Source of the DNA: Methanogenium marinum
Lineage (GTDB): Archaea > Halobacteriota > Methanomicrobia > Methanomicrobiales > Methanomicrobiaceae
Direction: 5' to 3'
DNA length: 64,000 nt
NCBI RefSeq assembly: GCF_028912405.1
Contig: NZ_JAKELO010000002.1
Span: 2,110,357 to 2,174,356, forward strand
Shown here: positions 17,674 through 25,784 of the stretch, in pieces
How positions within the stretch are numbered: position 1 is the stretch's first letter
How the letters are laid out: each line of letters begins with the position of its first letter
Position numbers and translations under genes: made by a program
The notes under the pieces: generated by a model
What the model was told of the DNA's origin: nothing
The model's input: the letters and a program-made list of their open reading frames with translations, nothing else
The model's database searches: none

Positions 17674-18930
17674 TTAATCCTCCTGGAATTTGTTTACCTT
17701 TTCAGGAACAACACCTTCGACCATAATAACGTCGAGGGCTGTTACCTTTGCGGGTGCCCCAATGCATTCAGTGAGGTTCGGATTTGTTCTCCCTTCATCG
17801 CCTGAGATGAGCTCTTTAATATAAAGGCCCGCGTCACCGAGGACTTCAATTCTGTATTGGCCGTCCTCTATGCCTCTCAGGTTGATATCAATGACGTCGC
17901 GCTTTCTCTCCTTGTCAGCCCTTCGGTGAGCTACCCTATGAGGGGTGCGCTGCGTTATTGACGCCCCTTTAAGGGCAGACAGGGATATCCTGACGTCATC
18001 CTCAGAGAAATCGCCGTCTACTTCTACCAGAATGCTGTATCTCTTATGCGCTTTTCCCGATTTAATTGTTTCCACCTCGCGTCGGTCACTGATATGATCC
18101 AGTGTCACACTCACCCGGCCTTCTGCGGTGGAATTAATTGTTTCTTCGAGTACTGAAAGAGGAATGCTGCGTATATTCGGATGAACAATTTCCATAATAA
18201 ACGGCCTTCCGGTACCGATCATACGGGCGTCGATATCCTCTCTGCCGGCACCATGAAGAATCAGGTCTTCAGCATCGCAGCATTTTATGACAGGCCGTCC
18301 AATGAGTTCTTCAACAGAATCAGCATACATTTTTCCGGTAAAGTTGCACCGTTCACATCCCTCTCCATGGCATTCGCGGCAGTGCCATCTGGTCTGTGGA
18401 ATACCCCGTTCGTATTTCCGGTATCTTCCATAGATATAGATTGGGTTGATCTCGAGGTCTACCGTGTTGTCGGCAGGGTTGCAGACTGCGACCAGATCCG
18501 GCCGTTTGAAGTCAACTTCTGACCCGCTTCTGGCAGAGAATGCTTTACCTACTTCACGGTTAAACTGTGCTTTCAGTGTTTCCGGAGATGTAAGGCCAAG
18601 GTCACTCCAGACCATCTCTTCGCTCTCTGCCATAATGGGTGGAACCCGGCAGCCGACTAACAGCGTTGAAAATTCAATGCCCTGTACACTCTCTTCGATC
18701 CTTTCTGCCCATGCATCTGTTTCATCAAACATGTTTCCGCAGATCCAGCAGGGTTTTGTCTCTTCTGTGTACGGATAATTATCTTCAAGTGCAAGTGCCG
18801 TACGTAATGCCCGGCCCCGTTCTTCATTGGCAAGTCCGAATGAACGTTTACCAACGAATCTTCCAAGGCAGTGATTGCATATGATACCGTATGCGAGTAT
18901 TTCGCGTGCTTCTTCGATTACTCCGATGAT
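17674..18930 (-). CDS. pus10: tRNA pseudouridine synthase Pus10, with apparent non-AUG start
   Basis: Pus10 makes pseudouridine 54 and 55 in archaeal tRNA. The catalytic region GREDIDARMIGTGRPF is present and the C-terminal half is complete. The first ATG (18732) would drop the zinc-finger module. Upstream the frame stays open to a TGA at 18949-18951 and encodes ICNHCLGRF, SFGLANEERG and CWICG, the conserved N-terminus of the family. No ATG, GTG or TTG lies in this extension. Two AUC codons at 18930 and 18927 sit 5-8 bases after aggagg, so initiation there gives 418 residues, about the family length. It overlaps the end of trmY. Confidence 0.85.
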   Translation of the reverse strand: MIGVIEEAREILAYGIICNHCLGRFVGKRSFGLANEERGRALRTALALEDNYPYTEETKPCWICGNMFDETDAWAERIEESVQGIEFSTLLVGCRVPPIMAESEEMVWSDLGLTSPETLKAQFNREVGKAFSARSGSEVDFKRPDLVAVCNPADNTVDLEINPIYIYGRYRKYERGIPQTRWHCRECHGEGCERCNFTGKMYADSVEELIGRPVIKCCDAEDLILHGAGREDIDARMIGTGRPFIMEIVHPNIRSIPLSVLEETINSTAEGRVSVTLDHISDRREVETIKSGKAHKRYSILVEVDGDFSEDDVRISLSALKGASITQRTPHRVAHRRADKERKRDVIDINLRGIEDGQYRIEVLGDAGLYIKELISGDEGRTNPNLTECIGAPAKVTALDVIMVEGVVPEKVNKFQED

Positions 18931-19496
18931 TTCTCCCTCCTGTCCATTTCATTGAGAACCACGGTGATGGTATGGTCGGCGTGAAGAACTGTTGGGCCGA
19001 CCGATACACGTGGCAGATGGTTTGTGATTGCAGTCTCACTCTCAGAAAAATTATGGTGGTCTGAGAGGAGGTATGCTGACGGAAGCTCCTCCATATCCCG
19101 GATGTCTGTGCCCCCTTCATCAAGAAGAACCGGGGTGCATTCTGTGAGGAGTTCTTCGAGACCTCCCCTGCGGACAAACACTCCGGGTGTTGATTCACGG
19201 AACTCTTCGTCACATGGTAATGCAAGAGCCTTTTTGATGAGTGATCCTGCACTCCGTTCGTCCGGGCTGAGATATCTGAGAGAATCTCCCCTGAACAGAA
19301 TGGTCTTTTTGGGATCCGGTTCACCCAACAACACCAGATAACATTCAGCATCACGCCTGAGGTCATGTGAAAGGAAAAATGATGAATTAATACACCTGCA
19401 CAGGACATCCATTCTCCCTGCCCCACCTGGCATATCATTGAGAGAAAAGTCTCCGTCTGTCCGGGCAAGGTGCCCGATGACAATAAACTGTTTCAT
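18918..19496 (-). CDS. trmY: tRNA (pseudouridine-54-N1) methyltransferase TrmY
   Basis: A 192-residue SPOUT methyltransferase (formerly DUF358). It starts MKQFIVIGHLARTDGDF, contains GTDIRDME and LLSDHH motifs, and ends with SVGPTVLHADHTITVVLNEMDRR-type sequence typical of TrmY. It methylates pseudouridine 54 to 1-methylpseudouridine, the archaeal replacement for ribothymidine. The substrate is made by Pus10, encoded immediately downstream and overlapping its 3' end. A longer open frame over the same bases is a shadow. Confidence 0.93.
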   Translation of the reverse strand: MKQFIVIGHLARTDGDFSLNDMPGGAGRMDVLCRCINSSFFLSHDLRRDAECYLVLLGEPDPKKTILFRGDSLRYLSPDERSAGSLIKKALALPCDEEFRESTPGVFVRRGGLEELLTECTPVLLDEGGTDIRDMEELPSAYLLSDHHNFSESETAITNHLPRVSVGPTVLHADHTITVVLNEMDRREKSSE

Positions 19497-19501
19497 AACA
19501 G

Positions 19502-20821
19502 TTACATCCCACCGAATTTCTTCATCATGCGCTGCATGTTGAACTTACCCTGTCCGCCGCGCATCGTTTTCAGGGTACGCTGCATTGTTTTGTAATATTT
19601 GATTAGCTCGCGCACTTCCTCAGGGGAAGTGCCCGACCCGGTTGATATCCGCTGAATTCGTGAACCGCTGATGATACCCGGATTGTCAAGTTCCCCATTG
19701 GTCATCGAGTCCATGATATATTTAAAGCGGTCCATCTTCACCGATGTTACATCAAAGGCATCCTGCGGAAGGTCAACATTTCCCAGAGGGAGCATATTCA
19801 TGACCTGCTTTAAGGGGCCCATCTTTTTCAGGGCTTCCAGTTGTTTGTACATGTCACGAAGGGTAAATTTCCCTTTGAGCATTGCATTGACATCCACATC
19901 TTCAGGAGAGATTGCCTCTTCAGCACGCTCGATAAGTGCTCTGAGATCACCCATTCCAAGCAGGCGGGATATGAATCCATCGGGGTCAAAGCGCTCGAGA
20001 TCATTTATTGTTTCACCGCTTCCGACAAACACAATGCCTGATTCGGTCTCTGCCACAGCAGAAAGGGCGCCACCTCCCTTTGCGGTACCATCCATTTTGG
20101 TGATGATAACGCCGTCAATATCTATTGCTTCATGGAATCTGCGCGCCTGTTCCCGTGCCTGCTGACCGAGTGCAGCATCGATAACAAGCCAGCGGTGTGT
20201 GGCGTGGGAAAGCTCATTCAGTGCAATGATTTCTTCAATGAGCTCATCCTCAAGTGCATGTCTGCCCTGAGTATCGATTATAAGGACTTCCGTGCCGGCC
20301 AGTTCTTTCATTCCACGGGTGACAATACCAATGGCATCTGTCTCCCCATGTTCTCCATAGCAGGGCACATTGACCTTCTGGCAGAGTGTGCTGAGCTGAT
20401 CAAGTGCACCGGGCCGAAATACATCTGCACAGATGACACCGACACGGAGACCCTTTCTCTGAAAAAAGCGTGCAAGTTTGCCGGTTGTTGTTGTTTTTCC
20501 ACTCCCCTGGAGACCCGCCATCAGAATTATCTGAGATTCGAGTTTGACCTCGACCTCATCTCCCATCAGGTGGACAAGCTCTTCATATACAATTCTCAGT
20601 ACATGTTCCCGTGCACCCATTCCCTTTGGTGGTTCTTCTTCAAGGGAACGTTTTTTGATGGTCGTTGTGAGCTCCATTACGAGCTTCACATTTACGTCAG
20701 ACTGGATGAGCACCCGTTGTAGATCACGAACCAGTTCATCGACTGCTGCTTTGTCGATGACAGATTTCCCTGCAAGTTTTTTCACCGCATCCTTTAGACC
20801 GGTACCAAATCTGTCCAGCAT
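19502..20821 (-). CDS. srp54: Signal recognition particle 54 kDa protein
   Basis: A 439-residue SRP54/Ffh GTPase with the N domain, G domain (GLQGSGKTTTTGKLA near residue 107, TKMDG near residue 245) and a Met-rich M domain ending in MQRMMKKFGGM. It binds signal sequences and 7S RNA and docks with FtsY, encoded just upstream. The G3 motif reads DTQGR, not the usual DTAGR. Length is normal. Confidence 0.96.
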   Translation of the reverse strand: MLDRFGTGLKDAVKKLAGKSVIDKAAVDELVRDLQRVLIQSDVNVKLVMELTTTIKKRSLEEEPPKGMGAREHVLRIVYEELVHLMGDEVEVKLESQIILMAGLQGSGKTTTTGKLARFFQRKGLRVGVICADVFRPGALDQLSTLCQKVNVPCYGEHGETDAIGIVTRGMKELAGTEVLIIDTQGRHALEDELIEEIIALNELSHATHRWLVIDAALGQQAREQARRFHEAIDIDGVIITKMDGTAKGGGALSAVAETESGIVFVGSGETINDLERFDPDGFISRLLGMGDLRALIERAEEAISPEDVDVNAMLKGKFTLRDMYKQLEALKKMGPLKQVMNMLPLGNVDLPQDAFDVTSVKMDRFKYIMDSMTNGELDNPGIISGSRIQRISTGSGTSPEEVRELIKYYKTMQRTLKTMRGGQGKFNMQRMMKKFGGM

Positions 20822-20823
20822 TG

Positions 20824-21957
20824 TTATTCATCTCCGAGAAGGTCGCTGACCACGGCTTTAGGTTCGAATGGAACGATGTCGGTATATCCCTGTCCTGTTC
20901 CAAGGAACATTATGGGACGGCCGATTGTGTGCGCAATTGAGATAGCTGCACCACCCCTCGTATCCATATCAGCTTTTGTCAGTACAACAACATCTGTCCC
21001 TACTGCATTGTTAAATTCTTCTGCCCGAATGACAGCGTCATTTCCGGCAACGGCCTCGTCCACATATGCAACAATGTCCGGATTAAAGACCCGCCTGATC
21101 TTAGCCAGCTGGTTCATCAGGTTTGCCCGGTTATGGAATCTTCCCGCAGTATCTGCAAGCACTACATCAATATCATGGGCTTTTGCATATTCAACAGCGT
21201 CATAGAGGACTGCAGACGGATCTGCGCCTTCCTGGTGGCGGATTACTTTAACTCCGACACGGTCTGCATGGGTCTGCATCTGTTGGTTTGCTCCGGCTCT
21301 GAATGTATCGCCGGAACCAATTACGACTGAATACCCTTCCTGTTTCAGGTAGGCTGCCACCTTTGCAATGGTTGTAGTTTTCCCTGCTCCGTTGACTCCG
21401 GTAAACAGAATTTTTACCGGGTGGTCGTGGCTGTCAATGTATGTGATGAGTGAGAACCCTTCACCAAGGACATCAAGGAGGGCATCTCTGAGGGCATCCA
21501 TTACCATGGTGTCAATAGATGTTCCAATTTTCTTGGTGCTTCCTGTTAGATCGTTGCGCATCCGTCCTGATATTGCATCAACTGTCTGAAGTGCAACATC
21601 ATTTTCCAAGAGAACGATTTCAAGGTCCTGAAGCGGCCCTTCAATCTTTTTTTCAGAAATATGGACTTCATGATCTTTAACAAGGGAGCGAATTTTTGCA
21701 GAAAAGGCTACTTTTCCCTTCTTTGGTTCTGAAGGTTCTTCTGGTCCTTTTTTATCAGGAGACTCAGTAGTACCTGAAGGTTGTATTTTAGCTGATATCT
21801 CCTCAGAGGGTGTTTCGAAAATTGCTTTGGAGGTTATTTCAGGGGTCTGAGATATGTTCTCTTTGTCCCCTGCAACCTCTTCAATAAATGAGTCTTCAAT
21901 TTCACGGGAAAATCTCCCGCGTACCCCTCTCAGTTTTGATTTCAGAGAATCAAACAT
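20824..21957 (-). CDS. ftsY: Signal recognition particle receptor FtsY
   Basis: A 377-residue SRP receptor. An acidic/Ser-Pro-rich N-terminal A region (about residues 1-80) precedes the NG domain with GVNGAGKTTTIAK near residue 187, DTAGRFHN near residue 268 and LTKADMD near residue 326. The SRP54 partner gene follows 2 bases later. The A region is longer than in minimal archaeal receptors and probably binds membrane. Confidence 0.96.
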   Translation of the reverse strand: MFDSLKSKLRGVRGRFSREIEDSFIEEVAGDKENISQTPEITSKAIFETPSEEISAKIQPSGTTESPDKKGPEEPSEPKKGKVAFSAKIRSLVKDHEVHISEKKIEGPLQDLEIVLLENDVALQTVDAISGRMRNDLTGSTKKIGTSIDTMVMDALRDALLDVLGEGFSLITYIDSHDHPVKILFTGVNGAGKTTTIAKVAAYLKQEGYSVVIGSGDTFRAGANQQMQTHADRVGVKVIRHQEGADPSAVLYDAVEYAKAHDIDVVLADTAGRFHNRANLMNQLAKIRRVFNPDIVAYVDEAVAGNDAVIRAEEFNNAVGTDVVVLTKADMDTRGGAAISIAHTIGRPIMFLGTGQGYTDIVPFEPKAVVSDLLGDE

Positions 21958-21963
21958 GCCATA

Positions 21964-22410
21964 TCAGCCCTGAATCCCCGGATTCATCCGGGTCTGGGTC
22001 TGTGAATATGCTGTTTCCATTCTTTTGGCAACATCGTGTGCCTGCTTCTGGACCTGCTCGATGGACTCTGCGATTTTTCTTGCGAGCGCTTCCATTTCTG
22101 TCACGCGCTCGTTGAGATAATCCACCGCTTCAGCGTTTGTCCGTTCAACAACCACATCAGAACCGATGTTTAAGAGCACAGTATCAGTATCGGGCACATG
22201 TACTCTCAGGCTTGCGCCGCCACCTATCTGGAGAAGTACTGTCGGTCCTTCCTGATCAACCAGAGATTTGAGGGTTTCAACTGCAGTAGCAGTCTCCATC
22301 CGTCGGTTCTCCAGCATTTCAAGCTGCCGGGAGTATGCTTCAACCTGCTGTGTGAACTGTTCAAGATACTGTTCCAGCATCTGCAGTTCGCGGGCTTCAA
22401 CATTCTCCAT
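21964..22410 (-). CDS. pfdA: Prefoldin alpha subunit
   Basis: A 148-residue coiled-coil protein of the prefoldin alpha family: two long helices flank the beta hairpin region (PTVLLQIGGGASLRVHV around residue 60). Prefoldin is a hexameric cochaperone delivering unfolded proteins to the thermosome. ATG 22410 is chosen because ggtga lies 5 bases upstream; an in-frame ATG at 22422 lacks such a site. The prefoldin-FtsY-SRP54 order is common in euryarchaea. Confidence 0.93.
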   Translation of the reverse strand: MENVEARELQMLEQYLEQFTQQVEAYSRQLEMLENRRMETATAVETLKSLVDQEGPTVLLQIGGGASLRVHVPDTDTVLLNIGSDVVVERTNAEAVDYLNERVTEMEALARKIAESIEQVQKQAHDVAKRMETAYSQTQTRMNPGIQG

Positions 22411-22411
22411 A

Positions 22412-22603
22412 TTATTCACCATTCACTTGGGTAATTGTGTTAATTTTAATAAAGCACCTTAAAAGGTGGTGTTTACTACCAATGACTGCGAACGTCCGCT
22501 CTTCAGCGACTCTCTCGTTCGGTGCCACAATTACTTTGTTAAATGGTTTCCATACTTTGCGTTCTTGGTATTTACCGCTAACCTCAAAATTCAGGTCTGT
22601 CAT
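22412..22603 (-). CDS. rplX: Large ribosomal subunit protein LX (L18Ae)
   Basis: A 63-residue protein matching archaeal LX/L18Ae (FEVSGKYQERKVWKPFNK, then SKHHLLRCFIKI). It is a small 50S protein. ATG 22603 is preferred because ggag lies 8 bases before it; GTG/ATG codons further upstream overlap the aIF6 gene end. It lies between aIF6 and prefoldin alpha, a conserved arrangement. Confidence 0.92.
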   Translation of the reverse strand: MTDLNFEVSGKYQERKVWKPFNKVIVAPNERVAEERTFAVIGSKHHLLRCFIKINTITQVNGE

Positions 22604-22608
22604 CACCA

Positions 22609-23271
22609 TCACTCCACAAATCCAAATACTTCTTCAATTCTGCCAAGCTCGTATCCGCTTGTTGCACTTCCGGCTACATAGCCGGAATTATTCGCGATCA
22701 GGCCTGTTCCGATGAGATTGGTTCCCATGTTAACAGTCCCGGTACCGACGGGAAGGTCAGTATATTCTTCAATTGCCTCTATTTCCTGTAGGGATGCCCT
22801 GGTAGGAAGAAGGAAACCCCGGGTGGTTGCAACTGCAGTCATTCCGACTGTAGGTATACCCCCTATTTGCATCTTAAGAACCGGAACGTTAAGAAATGCT
22901 GCGATCTCCTCCGCAAAGCGTTCAGGCATATCCGGGTGAACTATCGCAAGGTCATCGTTTGCGAGAATGATATTTCCGGCAGCGTTCATCCCACGTTCAA
23001 GCATTAATACGTCACGGTACTCCTGAAGTACTGCTAATTCTTCCGGAGTAACCATGCCGCTTACAATGAATCCGTGGTTGTTCCCTGCAAGAAGTGATCC
23101 AATGATTGAACTTCCCTGTATTGTTGTTGGCACAACCGGTACAGAGAGTTTTTCTCTGATTGCCTGAATAAACCGGTCCGGAGCCTCAGATGTGACAAAA
23201 GCCACATCATCAAATGCTCTGCAATATACCCCGATATGTTCGTTGCCTGCGATATCGATCGTTTCATTCAT
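22609..23271 (-). CDS. eif6: Translation initiation factor 6 (aIF6)
   Basis: A 220-residue aIF6, built of five similar beta-alpha units of about 45 residues, visible as repeated hydrophobic-Asn-Gly patterns (GNNHGFIV, NDDLAIVHP, NNSGYVAG). It binds the 50S subunit and blocks premature joining with 30S. ATG 23271 (MNETIDI) is chosen: it lies 4 bases after the L31e stop and matches the normal length; longer frames run into L31e. Confidence 0.95.
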   Translation of the reverse strand: MNETIDIAGNEHIGVYCRAFDDVAFVTSEAPDRFIQAIREKLSVPVVPTTIQGSSIIGSLLAGNNHGFIVSGMVTPEELAVLQEYRDVLMLERGMNAAGNIILANDDLAIVHPDMPERFAEEIAAFLNVPVLKMQIGGIPTVGMTAVATTRGFLLPTRASLQEIEAIEEYTDLPVGTGTVNMGTNLIGTGLIANNSGYVAGSATSGYELGRIEEVFGFVE

Positions 23272-23275
23272 TGTT

Positions 23276-23539
23276 TTACTCTTCCGCAAGTTCAGCCTGA
23301 ACCTGTCCGTCCTCAAACTTCATGGCACGGATGCGAATCTTGCGAGGAGGTTTTTCAGATCCTCGTTCCCAGACCTTTTCATTGATTGTCTGGTCAAGTT
23401 TCACGTCATCACTCTTCATGTGCTTCATGAGGTAAGAACGGATATCTTTCATCGCGCGCTGGCTCCGTCTCCATCGGGGAACCTTCTTAACATCCCTGAG
23501 TGGGATGATGTATATCTGTTCATTGAGAATGTTAGCCAT
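23276..23539 (-). CDS. rpl31e: Large ribosomal subunit protein L31e
   Basis: An 87-residue basic protein with the L31e pattern: [20 protein letters not shown], then a C-terminal [15 protein letters not shown]. It lies at the exit-tunnel rim of the 50S subunit. It follows L39e by 6 bases and precedes aIF6 by 4. Confidence 0.96.
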   Translation of the reverse strand: MANILNEQIYIIPLRDVKKVPRWRRSQRAMKDIRSYLMKHMKSDDVKLDQTINEKVWERGSEKPPRKIRIRAMKFEDGQVQAELAEE

Positions 23540-23545
23540 TGTCTC

Positions 23546-23698
23546 TCACACCTTCAAAGAACTGCGTCTCCAGTTACGGCGGCAGGGGTGACTGACCACA
23601 CTGCGTCTGGTCTTTACCATTACCCATGCCGGAACACGACGGTTCTGTTCGCATGCTTTTGCAAGCCGGATTTTACGGCCTTTTGTTGGTTTACTCAT
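23546..23698 (-). CDS. rpl39e: Large ribosomal subunit protein L39e
   Basis: A 50-residue, highly basic protein (starts [19 protein letters not shown], ends NWRRSSLKV). It matches L39e, which lines the 50S exit tunnel. The L39e-L31e-aIF6 order is the standard archaeal arrangement. The last codons overlap nothing; L31e starts 6 bases later. Confidence 0.95.
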   Translation of the reverse strand: MSKPTKGRKIRLAKACEQNRRVPAWVMVKTRRSVVSHPCRRNWRRSSLKV

Positions 23699-23704
23699 GT
23701 TTTT

Positions 23705-24307
23705 TCACACCAGTTCCATTTCATCCTTCCATCCGGTCACCAGGGATTGCTGGTGGTGGTTGGGGAATATCGTATACGGATCAATGCCTCGTGCGTTGAA
23801 TGCTGCACGGATTTCGTGTTCATAATCTCCGTTGTGGATGGAGCCTGTTTCACCATAGGATATGGTAAAATGCCTGCTCGCCAGTCGGTCCACTTCAGTT
23901 TTTCCGAATCCGAACAGAGGGCGCACGTAGGAACACCCATGTCTTGCTTCAAGGCTTTGAACCTCTGATAGACTGAGCATTGGAACACGGTCATTCAGCC
24001 GTATCCCATCCCCTATGACGTCATAGTACCCTGCAAGGGTCCTGACGGCGTTCCTGTGCACGAGGTTGATGGCATCGTTGGGATATCCCGTTGATACCAT
24101 CATTTCGACAACCGTGTCCAGAAAATTCGGCTCAAATACTCTCTTTACCAAAGGAAATCCTAGGGCTTCTGCCACACTCTCAAGCTCCGGAACTGTTCTG
24201 CTTTCGTCAAAGACGAATGTGTTCAGTTCAACCTCATACTCTCTGGAGAGCATAAGGGCTGCAAGAGAGCTGTCTTTTCCTCCGGAGAATAGTATTCCTG
24301 CTTTCAT
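23705..24307 (-). CDS. PP-loop ATP pyrophosphatase (COG2117-like)
   Basis: A 200-residue N-type ATP pyrophosphatase with the PP-loop SGGKDSSLAA at residues 8-17. The conserved C-terminal FGFGKTEVDRLA (near residue 152) resembles archaeal proteins grouped as COG2117. Such enzymes adenylate a substrate before thiolation or amidation, often of tRNA. The exact substrate is unknown. It overlaps the PDCD5 gene by 4 bases and sits directly before L39e in a translation cluster, consistent with an RNA modification role. Confidence 0.8.
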   Translation of the reverse strand: MKAGILFSGGKDSSLAALMLSREYEVELNTFVFDESRTVPELESVAEALGFPLVKRVFEPNFLDTVVEMMVSTGYPNDAINLVHRNAVRTLAGYYDVIGDGIRLNDRVPMLSLSEVQSLEARHGCSYVRPLFGFGKTEVDRLASRHFTISYGETGSIHNGDYEHEIRAAFNARGIDPYTIFPNHHQQSLVTGWKDEMELV

Positions 24308-24645
24308 TTCCGGGTAATCTTGTAATCTTTCTTCTGCGGCGTAAGCTGTGCGAGAAGACCTTTGAACATCTCATCAGAGATTTTGCCACGAAGGCGTCCA
24401 CTCTGTGCGAGGATGATCAGTTGCTTCTCGACAGATTGTGCAAATTCCGGACGGGTCAATTTGATGGTATTCAACCGCTCCCGTGCCTCCGGTTCCAGGA
24501 TCTGCATGAGGACCATGTGGATTTGTGCATCCTGCTGTTGTCGCTGGCGTGCCATCTCCTCATCCATAGCGCCCTGCTGTTGCTGCTGGCGCTGGATGTC
24601 CTCCATTCTTCTCCGGCGGAGTTCGTTCAGCTCGTCGTCTCCCAT
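24304..24645 (-). CDS. PDCD5-family DNA-binding protein
   Basis: A 113-residue, helical protein. A Gln-rich N-terminal region (residues 18-45) is followed by the triple-helix core ILEPEARERLNTIKLTRPE and the ending KISDEMFKGLLAQLTPQKKDYKITRK, the PDCD5/TFAR19 signature. Archaeal members bind DNA or prefoldin; their role is not settled. It lies between S19e and the PP-loop protein, the usual archaeal order. Confidence 0.93.
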   Translation of the reverse strand: MGDDELNELRRRRMEDIQRQQQQQGAMDEEMARQRQQQDAQIHMVLMQILEPEARERLNTIKLTRPEFAQSVEKQLIILAQSGRLRGKISDEMFKGLLAQLTPQKKDYKITRK

Positions 24646-24659
24646 CTATTGTTACCTCA

Positions 24660-25109
24660 TCAGTATTTTGCAAGTGCCGGGATCTGCTCTACGACATCTG
24701 CTTTGAGACTGTATGCAACACCGTCAAGGAATGATCTCCCTTTTGCGGTGATTTTGCGGCCATTCTCAGCATTTTCAATGAATCCTTCGCTTTCAAGCTG
24801 CTGGACTACTTTTCGAATTACAGACCCGGACCCTTTCCTGAACTTATCTGGATTTGAGCCACGGTTCTGCTTTCCACCGTAGAATGATCTCAGTCTCTCT
24901 ACACCAATCGGGCCATCCACATAGATGCGGCGCAGAACTGCTGCCGCACGTGTGTACCACCAGTCTTCATCGAATGGTGGTGCCTGTTTGTGGACACCTG
25001 TTTTGGCAAATGCTGCCCATTCAGGTGCTTCCACTGTCTCCATTGCCTTGAGTTCGTCAGCCACTTTATGGATCAGAACATCTGCAGGCAAATCATATAC
25101 GGTTGTCAT
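24660..25109 (-). CDS. rps19e: Small ribosomal subunit protein S19e
   Basis: A 149-residue protein with S19e hallmarks: WWYTRAAAVLRRIYVDGPIGVERLR and YGGKQNRGSNPDKFRKGSGSVIRK near residue 78. It is a winged-helix-like 30S head protein. A TATA element at 25145-25155 predicts a transcript start about 16 bases before the ATG, so this gene probably leads its own transcript. Confidence 0.96.
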   Translation of the reverse strand: MTTVYDLPADVLIHKVADELKAMETVEAPEWAAFAKTGVHKQAPPFDEDWWYTRAAAVLRRIYVDGPIGVERLRSFYGGKQNRGSNPDKFRKGSGSVIRKVVQQLESEGFIENAENGRKITAKGRSFLDGVAYSLKADVVEQIPALAKY

Positions 25110-25144
25110 CTGTTTACCACTCTCTAGTATGCCTATTAGCAGTC

Positions 25145-25155
25145 TTTACATATAG
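25145..25155 (-). promoter_or_regulatory. TATA box for S19e
   Basis: On the minus strand the string reads ctatatgtaaa. It is centred about 41 bases before the S19e ATG, giving a predicted leader of about 16 bases. Confidence 0.45.
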
Positions 25156-25178
25156 GTAAGATATTAATTTAAATATTC

Positions 25179-25196
25179 CGAGGGAGTGTGCCCTCG
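25179..25196 (-). terminator. Hairpin after the YhbY-like gene
   Basis: A perfect 6-base stem cgaggg/ccctcg with a 6-base loop, followed on the minus strand by an AT-rich stretch (gaatatttaaattaata). It lies just after the CRM-domain gene and before the S19e promoter, so it may separate the two transcripts. Confidence 0.45.
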
Positions 25197-25201
25197 TGAT
25201 A

Positions 25202-25447
25202 TTATTTATTTTTCCGGGTGAGGACCATCGTGCGACCCCGTGTCTGTACCAGTTTTGCTTTACAGGCAACAGCAATCCCTTCCGGGTCCACCTCTGTACT
25301 TCTGAGCCACTTTACTTTTACCATGCCACGATCTTTGATCTGTCGCTTGATTTCTACATATGTCTGTTCCGTGACTCCGCTTTTTCCAATCCATATTGTC
25401 GCTTTTAACTGCGATGCTTCTTTTTTATCGATGATATCCCCTCCCAA
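25202..25447 (-). CDS. CRM-domain (YhbY-like) RNA-binding protein
   Basis: An 81-residue protein consisting of a single CRM domain, with WIGKSGVTE (the GxxG-type RNA-binding loop) near residue 22 and IKRQIKDRGMVKVKWL. YhbY-like proteins bind pre-ribosomal rRNA. It overlaps the 3' end of the Rpp21 gene by 23 bases, so the two should be co-translated. Confidence 0.9.
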   Translation of the reverse strand: MGGDIIDKKEASQLKATIWIGKSGVTEQTYVEIKRQIKDRGMVKVKWLRSTEVDPEGIAVACKAKLVQTRGRTMVLTRKNK

Positions 25448-25748
25448 CAGGGCAGCGCCACTGGTGGCCGCATACCCGGCAGGTTATGATAATTCTGCTG
25501 TGGTGAATTCGTATTCGTGCATTAATTCCGGGAATAAGAAATGATGAGCATTTTCTGCAAAATTTTCTTTTCCATATATGAGGGATTGAAATCTTCTCTC
25601 TCATTGCAATACGACGCGCCCGCATTATGTATTCCCGTGCCCGGTCCTGGTTATTGCGCGCAGCATTTTCTGCCTCCGAAAAGAGGATTTCAATCCGTTC
25701 TTTTGCAATTGGACGTCTCGATCTCTGCTGTCGTCTCTTTCCACCCAT
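25425..25748 (-). CDS. rnp4: RNase P protein component Rpp21/Rpr2 (RNP4)
   Basis: A 107-residue basic protein with a helical N-terminal half and the zinc ribbon FCRKC...CRVCGHQWRCP at about residues 66-103. This is the archaeal Rpp21/Rpr2 subunit of RNase P, which trims the 5' leader of precursor tRNA. It overlaps the CRM protein gene, an arrangement seen in other euryarchaea. Confidence 0.93.
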   Translation of the reverse strand: MGGKRRQQRSRRPIAKERIEILFSEAENAARNNQDRAREYIMRARRIAMREKISIPHIWKRKFCRKCSSFLIPGINARIRIHHSRIIITCRVCGHQWRCPVGRGYHR

Positions 25749-25784
25749 TTATTCTATTCACTTTGTCTTCTGTGATAATGAATT

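Noticed and set aside
18848..19483. A 211-codon minus-strand frame over trmY
   Set aside because: It is longer than trmY but shows no protein-like pattern, whereas the overlapping frame carries clear TrmY motifs.
20132..20722. A 196-codon plus-strand frame
   Set aside because: Antisense to the SRP54 GTPase domain; no start signal.
23192..23968. A 258-codon plus-strand frame
   Set aside because: Antisense to aIF6, L31e, L39e and the PP-loop gene; Cys/Phe/His-rich and without a start signal.
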